A stretch of 64,000 bases of DNA, taken from positions 310,001 through 374,000 of the forward strand of contig NC_018331.1 of NCBI RefSeq assembly GCF_000234665.1, read 5' to 3'. Source of the DNA: Leishmania mexicana MHOM/GT/2001/U1103 (Eukaryota > Euglenozoa > Kinetoplastea > Trypanosomatida > Trypanosomatidae). Position 1 is the first letter of the stretch. Every line of letters starts with the position of its first letter. Of the stretch, positions 20,903-30,931 are shown in pieces. The notes below the pieces were generated by a model, which was not told where the DNA came from, ran no database searches, and saw nothing but the letters and a program-made list of their open reading frames with translations. Position numbers and translations under genes: made by a program.

Positions 20903-22687
20903 ATGGGGATGCAGCGCCCGTCATGGTGGAGCAGGCCGCCGTCCGCGCGGTTGAGTATGGCAGGTGCTGCTGCGGTGCCGTCGGAGGCCGATTTGAACCG
21001 GCTGCGCAGCCGTCTTCACCAGTCCGGCGCCATTGTATCCTCCCGCTCTGTGGCGTCCAGGGCGGATGCGAACTTTGACTTAGAGGTTGTCAACGTCGGT
21101 GAGGGACGGCGCGCCACCCCGGTAGAGCACCTGTTAGCGCGACTGGAGCAGCACGGCCTACGTCGCCGACTGGTTGTCGAGGACGACGCCGCGGCGTACG
21201 CAGTGGATGTAGCCGCACGCGCGGATACGGAGGAGAGCGCGAACGAGGACGATCAGGTGCATGCATCCCGGGAAGGCGAGGCTGAGGCCCCCGGGGCCGT
21301 ATCCTCTTGCTCCTCGGGTGACGGGGCGTTCTCTTCCCCGGCGCCATCCCAGACCCCAGAAACGCGTGAAGCATACTACTACCTCTGCGTCCCTTGTGAG
21401 CTCCGCCTCACGCGCATCAGCCGCCGTCCGCCGCGCTGGCGCGCACTCGAGGACGTGCACTTCCACTTCTCCTCCGCGGCGCACCGCGCCACCGCGTCGT
21501 GGATGGCGGACGACGACATCGACGAGACGCTCCGCTCCACACCACTCATCACGCCGACGCACTACTACAGTCGTATCTACGTCAACGGCGTCCCAACACT
21601 CTTGTCACGCCGCCCGGGTGGGGGCGACATGTTCTACCCACTGCCGCACGAGCAGGACCTTGTGGCCCCTTCCAGCGCCGTGGCTGCGCGCGATGGCGAC
21701 CGTGTCGACTACTGGCACGGCTCGCGGACGGTGTCAAACGCCTCAGAGGCGTCGGGGGCACCCGCCGACAGGTTCTTTCCCCCGTCGACGCTACGAGGTG
21801 CGCAGGGCGGGGCACCTGTCTTGTGGCATCGTGCGCTCCCCAGTCTCTACACCAGAACGGTTCAGGTTGTACACCGCACGCGCTCCAGCTGTCTTGCCGA
21901 TTTGCCGGCAGACCGGCGAAGGTACCGCGTGGCCCGCACGAGGTCGCGAGTTATGGTAGGCGTCGACCATTGTCGCCTTGATGAGTACCGCGAGCAATCC
22001 TGGATGCCGCTGCACAAGGTGCCGCTGTCGCTGGCGGTGTATCGACTCCGGCGGGAGCGTCTTCCCAAGCCTCTGCTGGCCCGCCCCGAGTACGCAGGCC
22101 CACAAGGACAGGCTGTGCCACTTCGGTGCAGCGAGTCCGCGGTGGGGACAGCCCGGGCAGCTGACGTGGCACATCGGACAGTGTACACGCAGCCCTACCA
22201 CCCAATAGCGGAGGGCTCTCGAGACTATCACAGGCAAGGAGACGCCTTCACGACAGCCGTCCCCGTGCCGACCACGGTCTTTGAGGATGAGTGCTATCGA
22301 GTCGCTCTCGTGTCCGCAGCGGAACAGGCGCACCACGAGGGCCTCTCGCACGCGGAGACCTCTCGGCGGCTGAGTCACTCCGTATGTCGGGCCGACGTTG
22401 CGTCGGAGGAGATCAATCGCCCGGTGCTGACGCTTGAGCTACTCATGCAGCACACCCAATCCACCTCCCAGTCCTGGAGACCTGCCGTTGGGTCCAACAC
22501 CGCATTGAATAGTTCCTTCGTGCCGTCCACCGCGCCACCGTCACCTTCTCGTCGCAGCAGTATCAGCCACCTCACCAGCAGTAGCAGTTCAGGCAGCACG
22601 TCATCTTTGTCCTCGTCTGAACACTCCAGCACGTCGAGGTCTTCAATTCACACCCGCAAACGGGTCAAGCCGGAGGGCTGCCTGTGA
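20903..22687 (+). CDS. Unrecognised protein with Ser-rich tail, 594 aa
   Basis: No family is recognised. The chosen ATG at 20903 is preceded by a pyrimidine tract and AG at 20896-20897, which would leave a very short 5' UTR; in-frame ATGs at 20909 and 20957 are alternatives. A conserved-looking central block at about residues 150-245 is rich in aromatic and His residues (YYYLCVPCEL, THYYSRIYVNGVPTLL). The last 60 residues are almost wholly Ser/Thr with a basic end (HTRKRVKP), a likely disordered and possibly phosphorylated tail. No signal peptide or membrane span is evident. Confidence 0.75.
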   Translation: MGMQRPSWWSRPPSARLSMAGAAAVPSEADLNRLRSRLHQSGAIVSSRSVASRADANFDLEVVNVGEGRRATPVEHLLARLEQHGLRRRLVVEDDAAAYAVDVAARADTEESANEDDQVHASREGEAEAPGAVSSCSSGDGAFSSPAPSQTPETREAYYYLCVPCELRLTRISRRPPRWRALEDVHFHFSSAAHRATASWMADDDIDETLRSTPLITPTHYYSRIYVNGVPTLLSRRPGGGDMFYPLPHEQDLVAPSSAVAARDGDRVDYWHGSRTVSNASEASGAPADRFFPPSTLRGAQGGAPVLWHRALPSLYTRTVQVVHRTRSSCLADLPADRRRYRVARTRSRVMVGVDHCRLDEYREQSWMPLHKVPLSLAVYRLRRERLPKPLLARPEYAGPQGQAVPLRCSESAVGTARAADVAHRTVYTQPYHPIAEGSRDYHRQGDAFTTAVPVPTTVFEDECYRVALVSAAEQAHHEGLSHAETSRRLSHSVCRADVASEEINRPVLTLELLMQHTQSTSQSWRPAVGSNTALNSSFVPSTAPPSPSRRSSISHLTSSSSSGSTSSLSSSEHSSTSRSSIHTRKRVKPEGCL

Positions 22688-23483
22688 GATACCTATCACG
22701 TTTCCTCTAGCGAGGGCAGATGCGCGCGTGTGAGCAGAGGGAGGACGGTTCGCTGCTTGGATGGATGATGCGACCCTCACTCGCAGTCCATGTCTTGCTT
22801 TTCTCTCTCCTCCTCCTCCTCCCCCCATCCACACGCATGCGTGCCTCGCTCGACGAACAAGAAACGAGCGCCTCTGCTGCGGACAGCGGAAGGGGAGAAG
22901 GGGAGAGGGTGGCGTATCGAGGAAGGGCTCACGCCTCGTCTCCCTCCGGCAAGAGAAGGAGTGGACTAATGAAGAACACACGACACGAAGCTCACTGGAA
23001 AAGGCGGCACCGTGCCGTCTCATGTTACTTTGTACCCATTGGGGGGGAGGGCACCTGTGGCGGAAGCCTGCGTGGGGTGACCACAGCAACGCCCGTTTCG
23101 CGAGCACTGCGTTTTATGTACTTGTCGTGTACTCGAGCGATACCTCTCGCGAAGCCACATGCACACATGCTGTCGTCACTGTTTCGCAACCCCACCCCTT
23201 ACCCTCGACGTCTTTCTCTTCCTCCCCCCTGGCCAACACACGTACACGCGCCACCGACAACGGAGCATGTCACACGAGAACACCTGCACACCCTCCCCAC
23301 ACCCCAAACCGCACTCCTTCCACCTCCAAAGCACCGGACACGACTGACAAGGGCACGCGCCGCGCGTTTTCTGTTCTATGCAGTGGAGTACGGCAAGATC
23401 CTCTGTCTCCCTCCCTGTTGTGCTCGCTGGCTCATAGTCATCGTATCTCTCTCCACCCCCCCCGCTCTCTCTCCCTTCGCACC
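22688..23483 (+). other. Intergenic/5' UTR of WD40 gene
   Basis: The WD40 frame is open through this stretch from 22761 but translates to Pro/His/Thr-rich low-complexity sequence from CT- and CA-rich DNA. A strong CT tract at about 23444-23478 lies just before the ATG at 23484; candidate acceptor AGs are near 23381 and 23437. Confidence 0.5.
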
Positions 23484-26400
23484 ATGCAAGGAACTGTGTT
23501 TTCCATGAACGTGCTGCGAAGCCCTTTTGGGGTGCGTGGCGCACACTTGGTGCCGCCGTCCGACGCCGATGGGGCAGTGGGGAAGGTGTCGACGGTCACG
23601 GATGCCAAGGTCACGGATAGTTATGCGCAGGTGCTGCCACTGTACACGCCCCTTGGCCGTGCAAAACGTCAGACCTACGCAGTCTCCGGCACTCGTGGGA
23701 TCCAGCAACTGGTCGCCAACACGCGCAGCGCCTCGTTACCGATACCGTCCACTCTTGTAGCAGCGCAGCGTGTCAACATCAGAGGGAACTCCATGCCATC
23801 TGCCACGCCGCAGCTGCACGTCATCTCAAAGCACGAGAAGGGTCGCCTGCTGGTGTGGAATGGACTCACCGGCGCCGTCGTCGCCGCCTGCCTCTTTCCC
23901 CCGTCGTTCAATGTGGATCACTGTGCAGTCGCGGCGTCGTACGTGTACACAACCGTGGAGGGCTCGGCGGCCACATCTGGTTCGGAGGAAGAGGCTTGCG
24001 TGTACGTATGGTCCCGCTCTACCCTTCGCAGCGTCACAGTGCTGAGAGGCCACAGCGGTCGCTTAACCGCGTTGGGGGTGTGGCCGATGGAAACCTCGAC
24101 GCTTATCGCAACGGCAAGCCTCGACGGCACGGTGCGACTCTGGAGCCATCAGCACAACCCAGGCGCCTCGAACAGCGCCGTCGCTAACGAGGACCCGGTG
24201 CAGCTTCTGTGGGTGTTGGCCACAGCGGAGCTGGGGAGCGTGCACTCGCTGAAGTTTATCGCAGCAGACACGGTGGTGGCTGCCGCGACTCGCTGCGCAC
24301 TGGCTTTTGTCCGCTTGCCCGATGCACCGGCAAAGCGGAAGGGCCGGGGCAGCGTGGTGAGCATGGGCACGGCCGACGCTCTCGCTTTCCAAATTGTGCA
24401 GTCTATCGTCGATCCGGACGGTGGCACTACGTTCCTGCATGTGTGTCCATACAATCGCACCAGTGGCGGAGTGGTGGCGGTGACTACCGCGTTAGGCCAC
24501 TCTAGTCTGTCCCCCCTCGCTTCCCCTTCGTCACTTCGACTCAGTGCCGCGGCGCCCCTGTCGGAGTCGTCGACAGTGTACCTCCTGGCCGGCAGCACCA
24601 GCGGGTACATACAGGAGTGGACGGTGGATGTGGAGAACGCGACATCTGCAGAGGTGTCGCCGAAGGCTGCTGCCTTGTCCGCCGACCCGGTGTACGTCAA
24701 CGTCAAGTGCCGCTGGTACCACAAGGCGCACTCCGCCACCGTGGACTGCGTCGTCACGGACGAGGATGTCGTGGTAAGCACGAGTCTGTTCGACTGCGCC
24801 CGCATCTACCACCGCACCAGCGGCGCCACCTGCGCTGTCACCAGCACCGCAGCGATTCCCGTGCTCGTGCCGCAGCTGAAGGAGCTCGTCTGGGGCACGA
24901 TCGACGGTGCACTGAGCGTCGCGAGCTACGCGCGCTTTGCGTCTGGGATAGAGAACGAGCTGCAGCTGCTGTGGACTGCCAGGCCGCACGCGACGGCGAT
25001 CCGCGGAGTGTGCTTGTCCTTGACACCAGATCTCCGCTGGGACACCCTGTGCACCGGCGCAGCCGACGGGTCTATGTGCGTGTGGAGGGCCATGCCGGAG
25101 TTGGGGCGGGCAGCGGCTGGCAGCGCAGCAGCCAAGAAGGAGGGCGCTGCGCCGTTGATAACCCACTTCTTGCACGTACTCGCTCTGCCACCGAACACTG
25201 CGGAGAAAGGGGACTCTGATGGGAAACGGGTGGCGGCCGTGGTGGCGGGGCTGAGGGCATCCACCGCTGGCAAACAAGGTGCCATCCTTGTCGTGGAGCT
25301 GACCGCCACTGGAGAAGTTGGCCAAGTCGCCGCCGTGCCCCTCAAGGACAACATAAAGGTGTCGTGCGCGCACCTGTGCCTCAGCGGCAATGGCACCCTC
25401 TCGCTCTGGGTCGGGACACGGTGTGGCCAGCTGTTGCACGCTCTCCATAAACCGGCGCAAAAGGTCTGGACAGCGCTGATGCCGGTGCAGTGGGATGCCA
25501 AGCCAAACGGCAGCGTGGCCGCCATCGCAGACGACGCAGCGTCGTCGGTCGTCATGGTGGCTGTTGCCGAAGTGCCCGATTCGCGTCGGGCGTCGCAACG
25601 CCTATCCCTCTCCGCGCTTCAGCTGGAGCCCAGGGCGACGGTGGAGACGATGGTGTCACAATGGGAAGGAGATGTTGCCCTTCCTTGCACTGTATATGCT
25701 GCCAGCCACCACGAACGCACGTTCGCCATGACATGGGTGAGCAAGATAGGCTCAGACGAGCAAGCCTCTCCGCGTGACATCGGTGGGCTTCTCGTGTGCA
25801 GTAGCGATGGCACCATGGTGCGCTGTTTTCGCACCAGCGTGGCCATTGCTGCCCCTTCTTTAGGCCTTTGGAACACACCCGAGGTGCTTGTCATGGCGTC
25901 GTCGTCCGGGCATGTAAACACCATTCAGCGCAACTTCGACGAGTCGCCGTCCTTCTCAGCCACAGCGGTGACCGCGCAAAGTCGAAACTCAGATCTTCTC
26001 TGCCTCGACATCTTTGAGAACAGCAAACGAGTACTGATGCCGTCAAAAGTGCGGACGACGCAGCTGACAGCGCTCCTGTGCGACGTGGGGACAGAGAGGG
26101 TGCGGCTGGCGGCGGTGCGGCAAGAAGAAGCTGATGTCGCAAACGAAGTGGCACTCTTCGATAACACGGGTCGAGAGTGTGGTCGCGTAACGCACGACGG
26201 CGCCGTTTTACTGAGCAACGACGCGTCTGCAGCATCTGCCTCGAAGCGACCGATCAGCTATACACCCAAACTGCAGGGGGCGTCCCTGTGTCGGTCCTCG
26301 GCGACGGCAGTGGCCACGGCAGCCCAGACTACCAACTGCACCGCTATCGCCGCACACGCGGGGGATCGAATCGTCTTCATTGGCTACGATGACGGTCTTC

Positions 26401-26591
26401 TGCAGATGGTTGACACAACTGACGTGTACGTCTTCTGCCGTCGCTGGGCAACAGACGCGACTGGCGTCGCACGACGGATTGTGGACGTGCGGTACGGTGG
26501 CTCGGGGGTAGCGGTGGTGCTGTTAGCGAACAATCACCTCTGCAGTTTCGCTATCCCTCCTCGTAGTCTACTCGATCAACCTTCGTTGTGA
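23484..26591 (+). CDS. WD40-repeat protein, 1035 aa
   Basis: The product contains beta-propeller repeats. The clearest is at about residues 190-223, where an RGHSGRLTALGVW block is followed by ATASLDGTVRLW, a textbook GH...WD-type unit. Others are visible around 111-130 (GRLLVWNGLTGAVV), 170-178 (CVYVWSRS), 521-540 (TGAADGSMCVWRAM) and 960-975 (IGYDDGLLQMVD), so the protein probably folds as two propellers, each built of several blades. WD40 proteins serve as scaffolds, so the family does not fix the role; size and two-propeller layout would fit a ribosome-biogenesis (UTP-like) or transport-complex subunit, but I cannot choose. The ATG at 23484 is the first that starts non-repetitive sequence. 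A SIDER-like element begins about 130 bp after the stop, inside the probable 3' UTR. Confidence 0.85.
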   Translation: MQGTVFSMNVLRSPFGVRGAHLVPPSDADGAVGKVSTVTDAKVTDSYAQVLPLYTPLGRAKRQTYAVSGTRGIQQLVANTRSASLPIPSTLVAAQRVNIRGNSMPSATPQLHVISKHEKGRLLVWNGLTGAVVAACLFPPSFNVDHCAVAASYVYTTVEGSAATSGSEEEACVYVWSRSTLRSVTVLRGHSGRLTALGVWPMETSTLIATASLDGTVRLWSHQHNPGASNSAVANEDPVQLLWVLATAELGSVHSLKFIAADTVVAAATRCALAFVRLPDAPAKRKGRGSVVSMGTADALAFQIVQSIVDPDGGTTFLHVCPYNRTSGGVVAVTTALGHSSLSPLASPSSLRLSAAAPLSESSTVYLLAGSTSGYIQEWTVDVENATSAEVSPKAAALSADPVYVNVKCRWYHKAHSATVDCVVTDEDVVVSTSLFDCARIYHRTSGATCAVTSTAAIPVLVPQLKELVWGTIDGALSVASYARFASGIENELQLLWTARPHATAIRGVCLSLTPDLRWDTLCTGAADGSMCVWRAMPELGRAAAGSAAAKKEGAAPLITHFLHVLALPPNTAEKGDSDGKRVAAVVAGLRASTAGKQGAILVVELTATGEVGQVAAVPLKDNIKVSCAHLCLSGNGTLSLWVGTRCGQLLHALHKPAQKVWTALMPVQWDAKPNGSVAAIADDAASSVVMVAVAEVPDSRRASQRLSLSALQLEPRATVETMVSQWEGDVALPCTVYAASHHERTFAMTWVSKIGSDEQASPRDIGGLLVCSSDGTMVRCFRTSVAIAAPSLGLWNTPEVLVMASSSGHVNTIQRNFDESPSFSATAVTAQSRNSDLLCLDIFENSKRVLMPSKVRTTQLTALLCDVGTERVRLAAVRQEEADVANEVALFDNTGRECGRVTHDGAVLLSNDASAASASKRPISYTPKLQGASLCRSSATAVATAAQTTNCTAIAAHAGDRIVFIGYDDGLLQMVDTTDVYVFCRRWATDATGVARRIVDVRYGGSGVAVVLLANNHLCSFAIPPRSLLDQPSL

Positions 26592-26723
26592 TGAGGCATT
26601 GAGCATGGGCTTCTGTGCACTTGTTGGGTGGGGAGACCTGCTTTGTTTCCGGACTGTGTACCCATGCGCGCTTCGGCACGGCATCGTTGATTGTACAACA
26701 TACTGAGGTGAAGAAGCCACTCC

Positions 26724-27206
26724 TTTCTTTTGTTTTGTTTCGGCGTGTGCCCATTGCTCTGCCCTGCAGCACGAGCTGCACGCCACTCCACCCCAGCCGG
26801 GCCCCGTCGCACAGGCGCACATGGCCTGGCGCGCAGCAGCCCTGGACACACGCGGTACAGCGTTGCGCCGACCCAGTCATCTCGGTGCGGCCTCCGTCCA
26901 AAGCTCGGCACAGACACACCCATTGCGCCGGTCCCCACGTGCCGCACCCTCCTCGAGAGTGGCGCAGGCCCCCTGCACCAGTGGGCAGAGTGAGGGGCCG
27001 GGGAGGGGGTGGGTGAGATGTGTTCGAGTCACGCTGGCACTCTGTCCCCATCATGTGGACGGCACAATGGTGTCCGCCGTCGCAGGCCGCTCCGACGCCA
27101 CGCCGTCCACAACCTCACCAGTGACATCAGCAGCGATACATCGCTCTGACCTCCCCTACGTTGTTGGTGCTGGGCCCTGCGACACCACGCACTGAGGGGT
27201 CAACCC
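26724..27206 (+). mobile_element. SIDER-like retroposon, copy 1 (short form)
   Basis: About 480 bp that recur with very high identity at 33154-33745 (inverted), 47505-48090 and 59559-60038. Dispersed non-coding elements of this size located in 3' UTRs are what SIDERs (degenerate retroposons related to ingi/DIRE elements) are in Leishmania. This copy lacks a 116 bp internal segment present in copies 2 and 3. It lies downstream of the WD40 gene and in the same orientation as that gene, so it probably sits in its 3' UTR, where SIDER2 elements are known to promote mRNA turnover. Confidence 0.8.
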
Positions 27207-28499
27207 CACCCCCTTCCCGGTTATCCGGGTGGAGAGGTCACTCATACAAGGAAAAATAGAGCCGATATCGTGTACGCAGAAGGCTACAGCCCGCCACGAT
27301 GTTCCTTCGCTCGTTCTGTTTGTTCGTCTACCGCATTTCTCCCTTTTTTCGCCTTCTCGATCCCCATGTACAATGAGTCCCCCTCCCTTCCACCTCCCCC
27401 CCCCCCCCCAAAAAAAAAAAATATATATACACACACAAACACCATTTCCCCTCCCCCTTGGCTGCGGCGTTACAGTTATCCTCCTTGTATCTCTGCCGTA
27501 TTCTCTTTCACGCGTTGTCTTCGGGAGGAAGCCCGCTCACACGACCGCCTCTCCCCCTGTGTGTATGTGTGTTTCTCTCTTTCCCTTTGCTTATTTCTTT
27601 GTTGTTATCGCTTTGCTTGGTCGGGCGAGAGGGAAGCGGCAGCCGTGGCGTCCTCTCTTTGAGGGCAGTGCAGCAGCAAGGAGAGGAGGACGGGAAGGGT
27701 GAAAAGCAGGCGACGCGCACACATGTTGCCTAGAAGGAATATATATGTATATATTATATATATATATATATATTTATATGTATGCATGTGTTCTTAAAAT
27801 ATCTATAGATGCACGGCGGCGGGGGTGGGAGGCGGGGGGCTGGGGGAGAGAGAAAGGGAGAGAGGCGGAGCGACGGCTCTTGACTTGACCATCTCTACTG
27901 TATCGATTACTGTTTTTGCTGTCTTCCCGCGCACCACTCCATTTCGTCCCCTGCCACCCCCGCCCCGCCCCGCCTTACTTCCTTCCATTTCTTCGGTTCC
28001 TCTCGGGCTCCTACAAATGACATCAAAGTGCGCCAGTTCTTTACTCTGTACAGGCACACACACACACACATGCACACAAAACGATGATATTAATATGATA
28101 GAGCACCCACGCCGTTGCGTACCCACCGCTTCGTTTCTCTTTCGCTGTTGCGCCTCCTCACCGCAAAGGCGGCCCCGACGTGGCATCCTCTCCCTCCCCC
28201 CTCCCCCTTATCCTGTGTTGATTCGCCGGCAAGCAAGCCGTTCACTAATCAGACCAGATTGTGAGGGGGAGGGGGGACATTCGGCCCCCTTTCCACCGAA
28301 TGCCTTCACGGTTTGCCTTCTGTCTGTTGTGACACCCGACGTGAGGTGGTGGATGTGGTCATCGGCTCATCTCATTTTGTCTTGCTTTCTCCGCTTTCGC
28401 CCTGCTGCCTCCCTCTCCCTCTCTCCGTACTAGCCAAATCTTCACATCTTCGACAAGCCTCCACGCCACATTCGACATTACGGGGTCTTTGGTGTCTCT

Positions 28500-28555
28500 C
28501 TCTCTCCAGTGGAAAGGTTGTACTGTCTCTGCTGCTGTATTCTTCGTTTTTTTAG
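28500..28555 (+). promoter_or_regulatory. Spliced-leader acceptor candidate for Rib72-like gene
   Basis: A T-rich tract with a T7 run ends in TAG at 28553-28555. Additional AGs lie further downstream before the ATG at 28661, so minor acceptors are possible. Confidence 0.45.
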
Positions 28556-28660
28556 TAGATTGTTTTCTCTTCGGCGCTGTGTAGTCGTAGAGGCTGCGCC
28601 AACAAGTAGCGCCCCCTCCCCCCTCCCCTCCCAACTCTTTCCCTCCTTGCTACCGACATC

Positions 28661-30931
28661 ATGGCCTACAGCCAGTCGCAGCAGATGCAGAAGGAGTTCC
28701 GGCTCCCGATGGTGCCGGGACTGTCCTGTGGCGAGGAGATGATGCGCCGCAACTACGATCGTCGCCAGATACATGGTGTGAAGCTGGACTGCGCGACGGC
28801 CATCGCTGGCGTGCCTGCCGATCGCACTCTCACCGACGGCAGTTGTCCCTACCCCGGCTCCACGCTCAAGGGCGTCGTGACGGCCGTCGCGGAGGCGGCT
28901 GGGGCTGACGAGCAGAGCACGGAGGACCCGACCGGCCGCGTGCTCCGCTACTACGGCTACTGTATCGAGCCAGTCTCGGACAGTGCACAGGAGACGGAGC
29001 GGGTGCGCAAGGTGATCCTCAACTTCTACCTCGAGGATGGCACAATGAGCGTGACGGAGCCGAAACAAGACAACTCCGGGTTTGCCTTTCCCGCCAACCT
29101 GAAGCGCCACATCGTCCCCAACCCGGACGGCACGCCGATCACCGCCGCACAGCTGAAGGTGGGCGAGCCGGTGTCCTTCTACGGCCGCACATACGAGGTG
29201 TACGACGCCGACCCCTTCACCCGGGCTCTACTCAAAGAGGCTGGGGAAGAGGTGCCGCCGGCCATCGTGCCGCCGACGGACGCGTACACCACGATGCGCA
29301 GCCGCCCTGTGGCCAAGGCGCACGACGTCCCATCCATCGCGGCGTCCAGCCCACTCAACACGATGCTCTCGCCGGCCCAGGTACGAGCGACCCGGCAATT
29401 CCTCGAGTTTGACCGCAAGGTGCTGCGGTGCGACTGCACGTGGGACGACACGACGAGCCTCTACGGCACAAAGCACTTTCTCACACTTTACTACTTCCTT
29501 AGCGACGGCAGTATCGCGTTCGTCGAGAAGGATGTACAGAACAGCGGCCGCGACCCGTTTCCCAAGTTCTTAAGCCGCCAGCGCATCGCGAAGCCGACAA
29601 GCGCGTCCGGCAAGTTCGACTCCTCGTCTCTTGGCTCCGTCACCTTCAAGGAGGACGCGAACACCGTCTACTACACCGACGAAGACATCCGCATTGGAAA
29701 CGTGCTCAACCTCTACGGCCGCCAGGTGAAAATCCATGACTACAACCAGTACACCCGTGACCACATGGCGAAGAAATTCGGCATCACAGCATACACACCC
29801 ATTCCCGGCGCCACGCCGCCGCCGTTTGTACCGCCGTGCTCGACGCGTCGCGAGATCTCCGAAGAGACGGTGCGGGAGCACCACAAAGAGAAGCACGAGG
29901 AGCTTCGCCGCCACCGATTCGCCAACTCCGTTGTCAAGTTCCTCGTCCGCCTGGACAACGGCAAAGAGGAAGACAAGGTGCGCCGCTTCGTCCTAGCCGT
30001 ATACCTGGCCGACAACAGTGTCTCCATCTTCGAGCCCGTCATCCGCAACAGCGGAATCGTGGGCGGGAAGTTCCTGCAGCGTCAGAAGGTGCGCCGCGCC
30101 GACGGCGAGTATTTCCGCGCGGACGACTTCTACGTCGGCGCGCGCGTGGTGCTCAACTCGTTCCCGTTTGTCATCCTCAACTCAGACGAGCACTCGCTGA
30201 ACTACATGGAGCACAACCCTGAGGAATTCGGTCACTCAGACATCAACAAAATCGTCCGCAAGATGCGAGCGATGCTGCAGAGTAGCACCACAGGTCTCGC
30301 CGAGGCGTTCCGCCTCGCCGATGAGAGCCGGGGCGGCGGCCTCGACATGGAGGTGTTTCTGTCCATCATGAAGGAGCTTAACCTCGACATTACCGAACAA
30401 GAGATCCTGACCGTGCTACGGTACTTTGACAAAAACAGCGAGTCGTACGTCAGCTATGAAGAAGTGGCCAGCCGCATCATGCCCGAGGACGGTGCGGTGG
30501 CGAGCGACAACCGCTCGTGGCAGGCAATCTACCAGGAGGGCACCGATCACGCCATCGCGTCGTTCCTCGACGACCCCAAGGAGGCAGAGGAGAAGGAGCG
30601 CAAGAGCCGCGAAAACGCGGCGGCTTCTCGAGGTGCGGCGGAGTTCCTCAACCTCTACCATCAACGCCGTCAGCTGTTCATGAAAGAGTTCCACGCGATC
30701 ACCGACTACGCCAAGGACAGCCTGATCGGATCTGATGAGTTCAAGATGTGTGTGCGTCGCAAGCTGGAGCTCTCCTCCATCTCCGATGAAGAGATGGGTG
30801 CGCTGGCGAAAAATCTCTTTCCTGCTGGGGCACCTCGCGTGTCGTACGAGGAGTTCATGCGCCTCCTGAACGGCACCTCGACCTACGCCCACACCGTCGT
30901 CGCCATCGCCTCTCACGGCGCTTCAAAGTAA
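28661..30931 (+). CDS. DM10/EF-hand axonemal protein, Rib72/EFHC-like
   Basis: Three DM10 (DUF1126) domains are visible at about residues 93-190, 244-370 and 420-523, each with the family pattern of an aromatic strand, an LYEDGT-like turn (FYLEDGTMSV, YFLSDGSIAFVE, VYLADNSVSIFE), an NSG step and a closing YGR or FPF strand. Two EF-hand pairs follow at about 546-607 (DKNSESYVSYEE) and 686-737; several loop positions are non-canonical, so calcium binding is uncertain. This order and the length of 756 aa match Rib72/EFHC2, microtubule inner proteins of the doublet A-tubule, here expected in the flagellar axoneme. The ATG at 28661 follows a long CT tract. Confidence in the family is high; EFHC1 versus EFHC2 type is not resolved. 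Confidence 0.93.
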   Translation: MAYSQSQQMQKEFRLPMVPGLSCGEEMMRRNYDRRQIHGVKLDCATAIAGVPADRTLTDGSCPYPGSTLKGVVTAVAEAAGADEQSTEDPTGRVLRYYGYCIEPVSDSAQETERVRKVILNFYLEDGTMSVTEPKQDNSGFAFPANLKRHIVPNPDGTPITAAQLKVGEPVSFYGRTYEVYDADPFTRALLKEAGEEVPPAIVPPTDAYTTMRSRPVAKAHDVPSIAASSPLNTMLSPAQVRATRQFLEFDRKVLRCDCTWDDTTSLYGTKHFLTLYYFLSDGSIAFVEKDVQNSGRDPFPKFLSRQRIAKPTSASGKFDSSSLGSVTFKEDANTVYYTDEDIRIGNVLNLYGRQVKIHDYNQYTRDHMAKKFGITAYTPIPGATPPPFVPPCSTRREISEETVREHHKEKHEELRRHRFANSVVKFLVRLDNGKEEDKVRRFVLAVYLADNSVSIFEPVIRNSGIVGGKFLQRQKVRRADGEYFRADDFYVGARVVLNSFPFVILNSDEHSLNYMEHNPEEFGHSDINKIVRKMRAMLQSSTTGLAEAFRLADESRGGGLDMEVFLSIMKELNLDITEQEILTVLRYFDKNSESYVSYEEVASRIMPEDGAVASDNRSWQAIYQEGTDHAIASFLDDPKEAEEKERKSRENAAASRGAAEFLNLYHQRRQLFMKEFHAITDYAKDSLIGSDEFKMCVRRKLELSSISDEEMGALAKNLFPAGAPRVSYEEFMRLLNGTSTYAHTVVAIASHGASK

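Larger units (their letters stand above)
26592..28660 (+). other. Intergenic region with SIDER-like copy and simple repeats
   Basis: Besides the retroposon copy at 26724-27206 this holds a composite simple repeat near 27397-27440 (C-run, A-run, TA then CA repeats), an AT-rich (TA)n block at about 27738-27790, a CA microsatellite near 28053-28069, and CT-rich DNA leading to the next gene. No coding sequence is supported. Confidence 0.55.

Noticed and set aside
26992..27050. GTTCGAGTC inside every SIDER-like copy resembles a tRNA B box
   Set aside because: No A box at the right distance, no cloverleaf and no acceptor stem could be drawn, and it recurs in all copies as part of the element.
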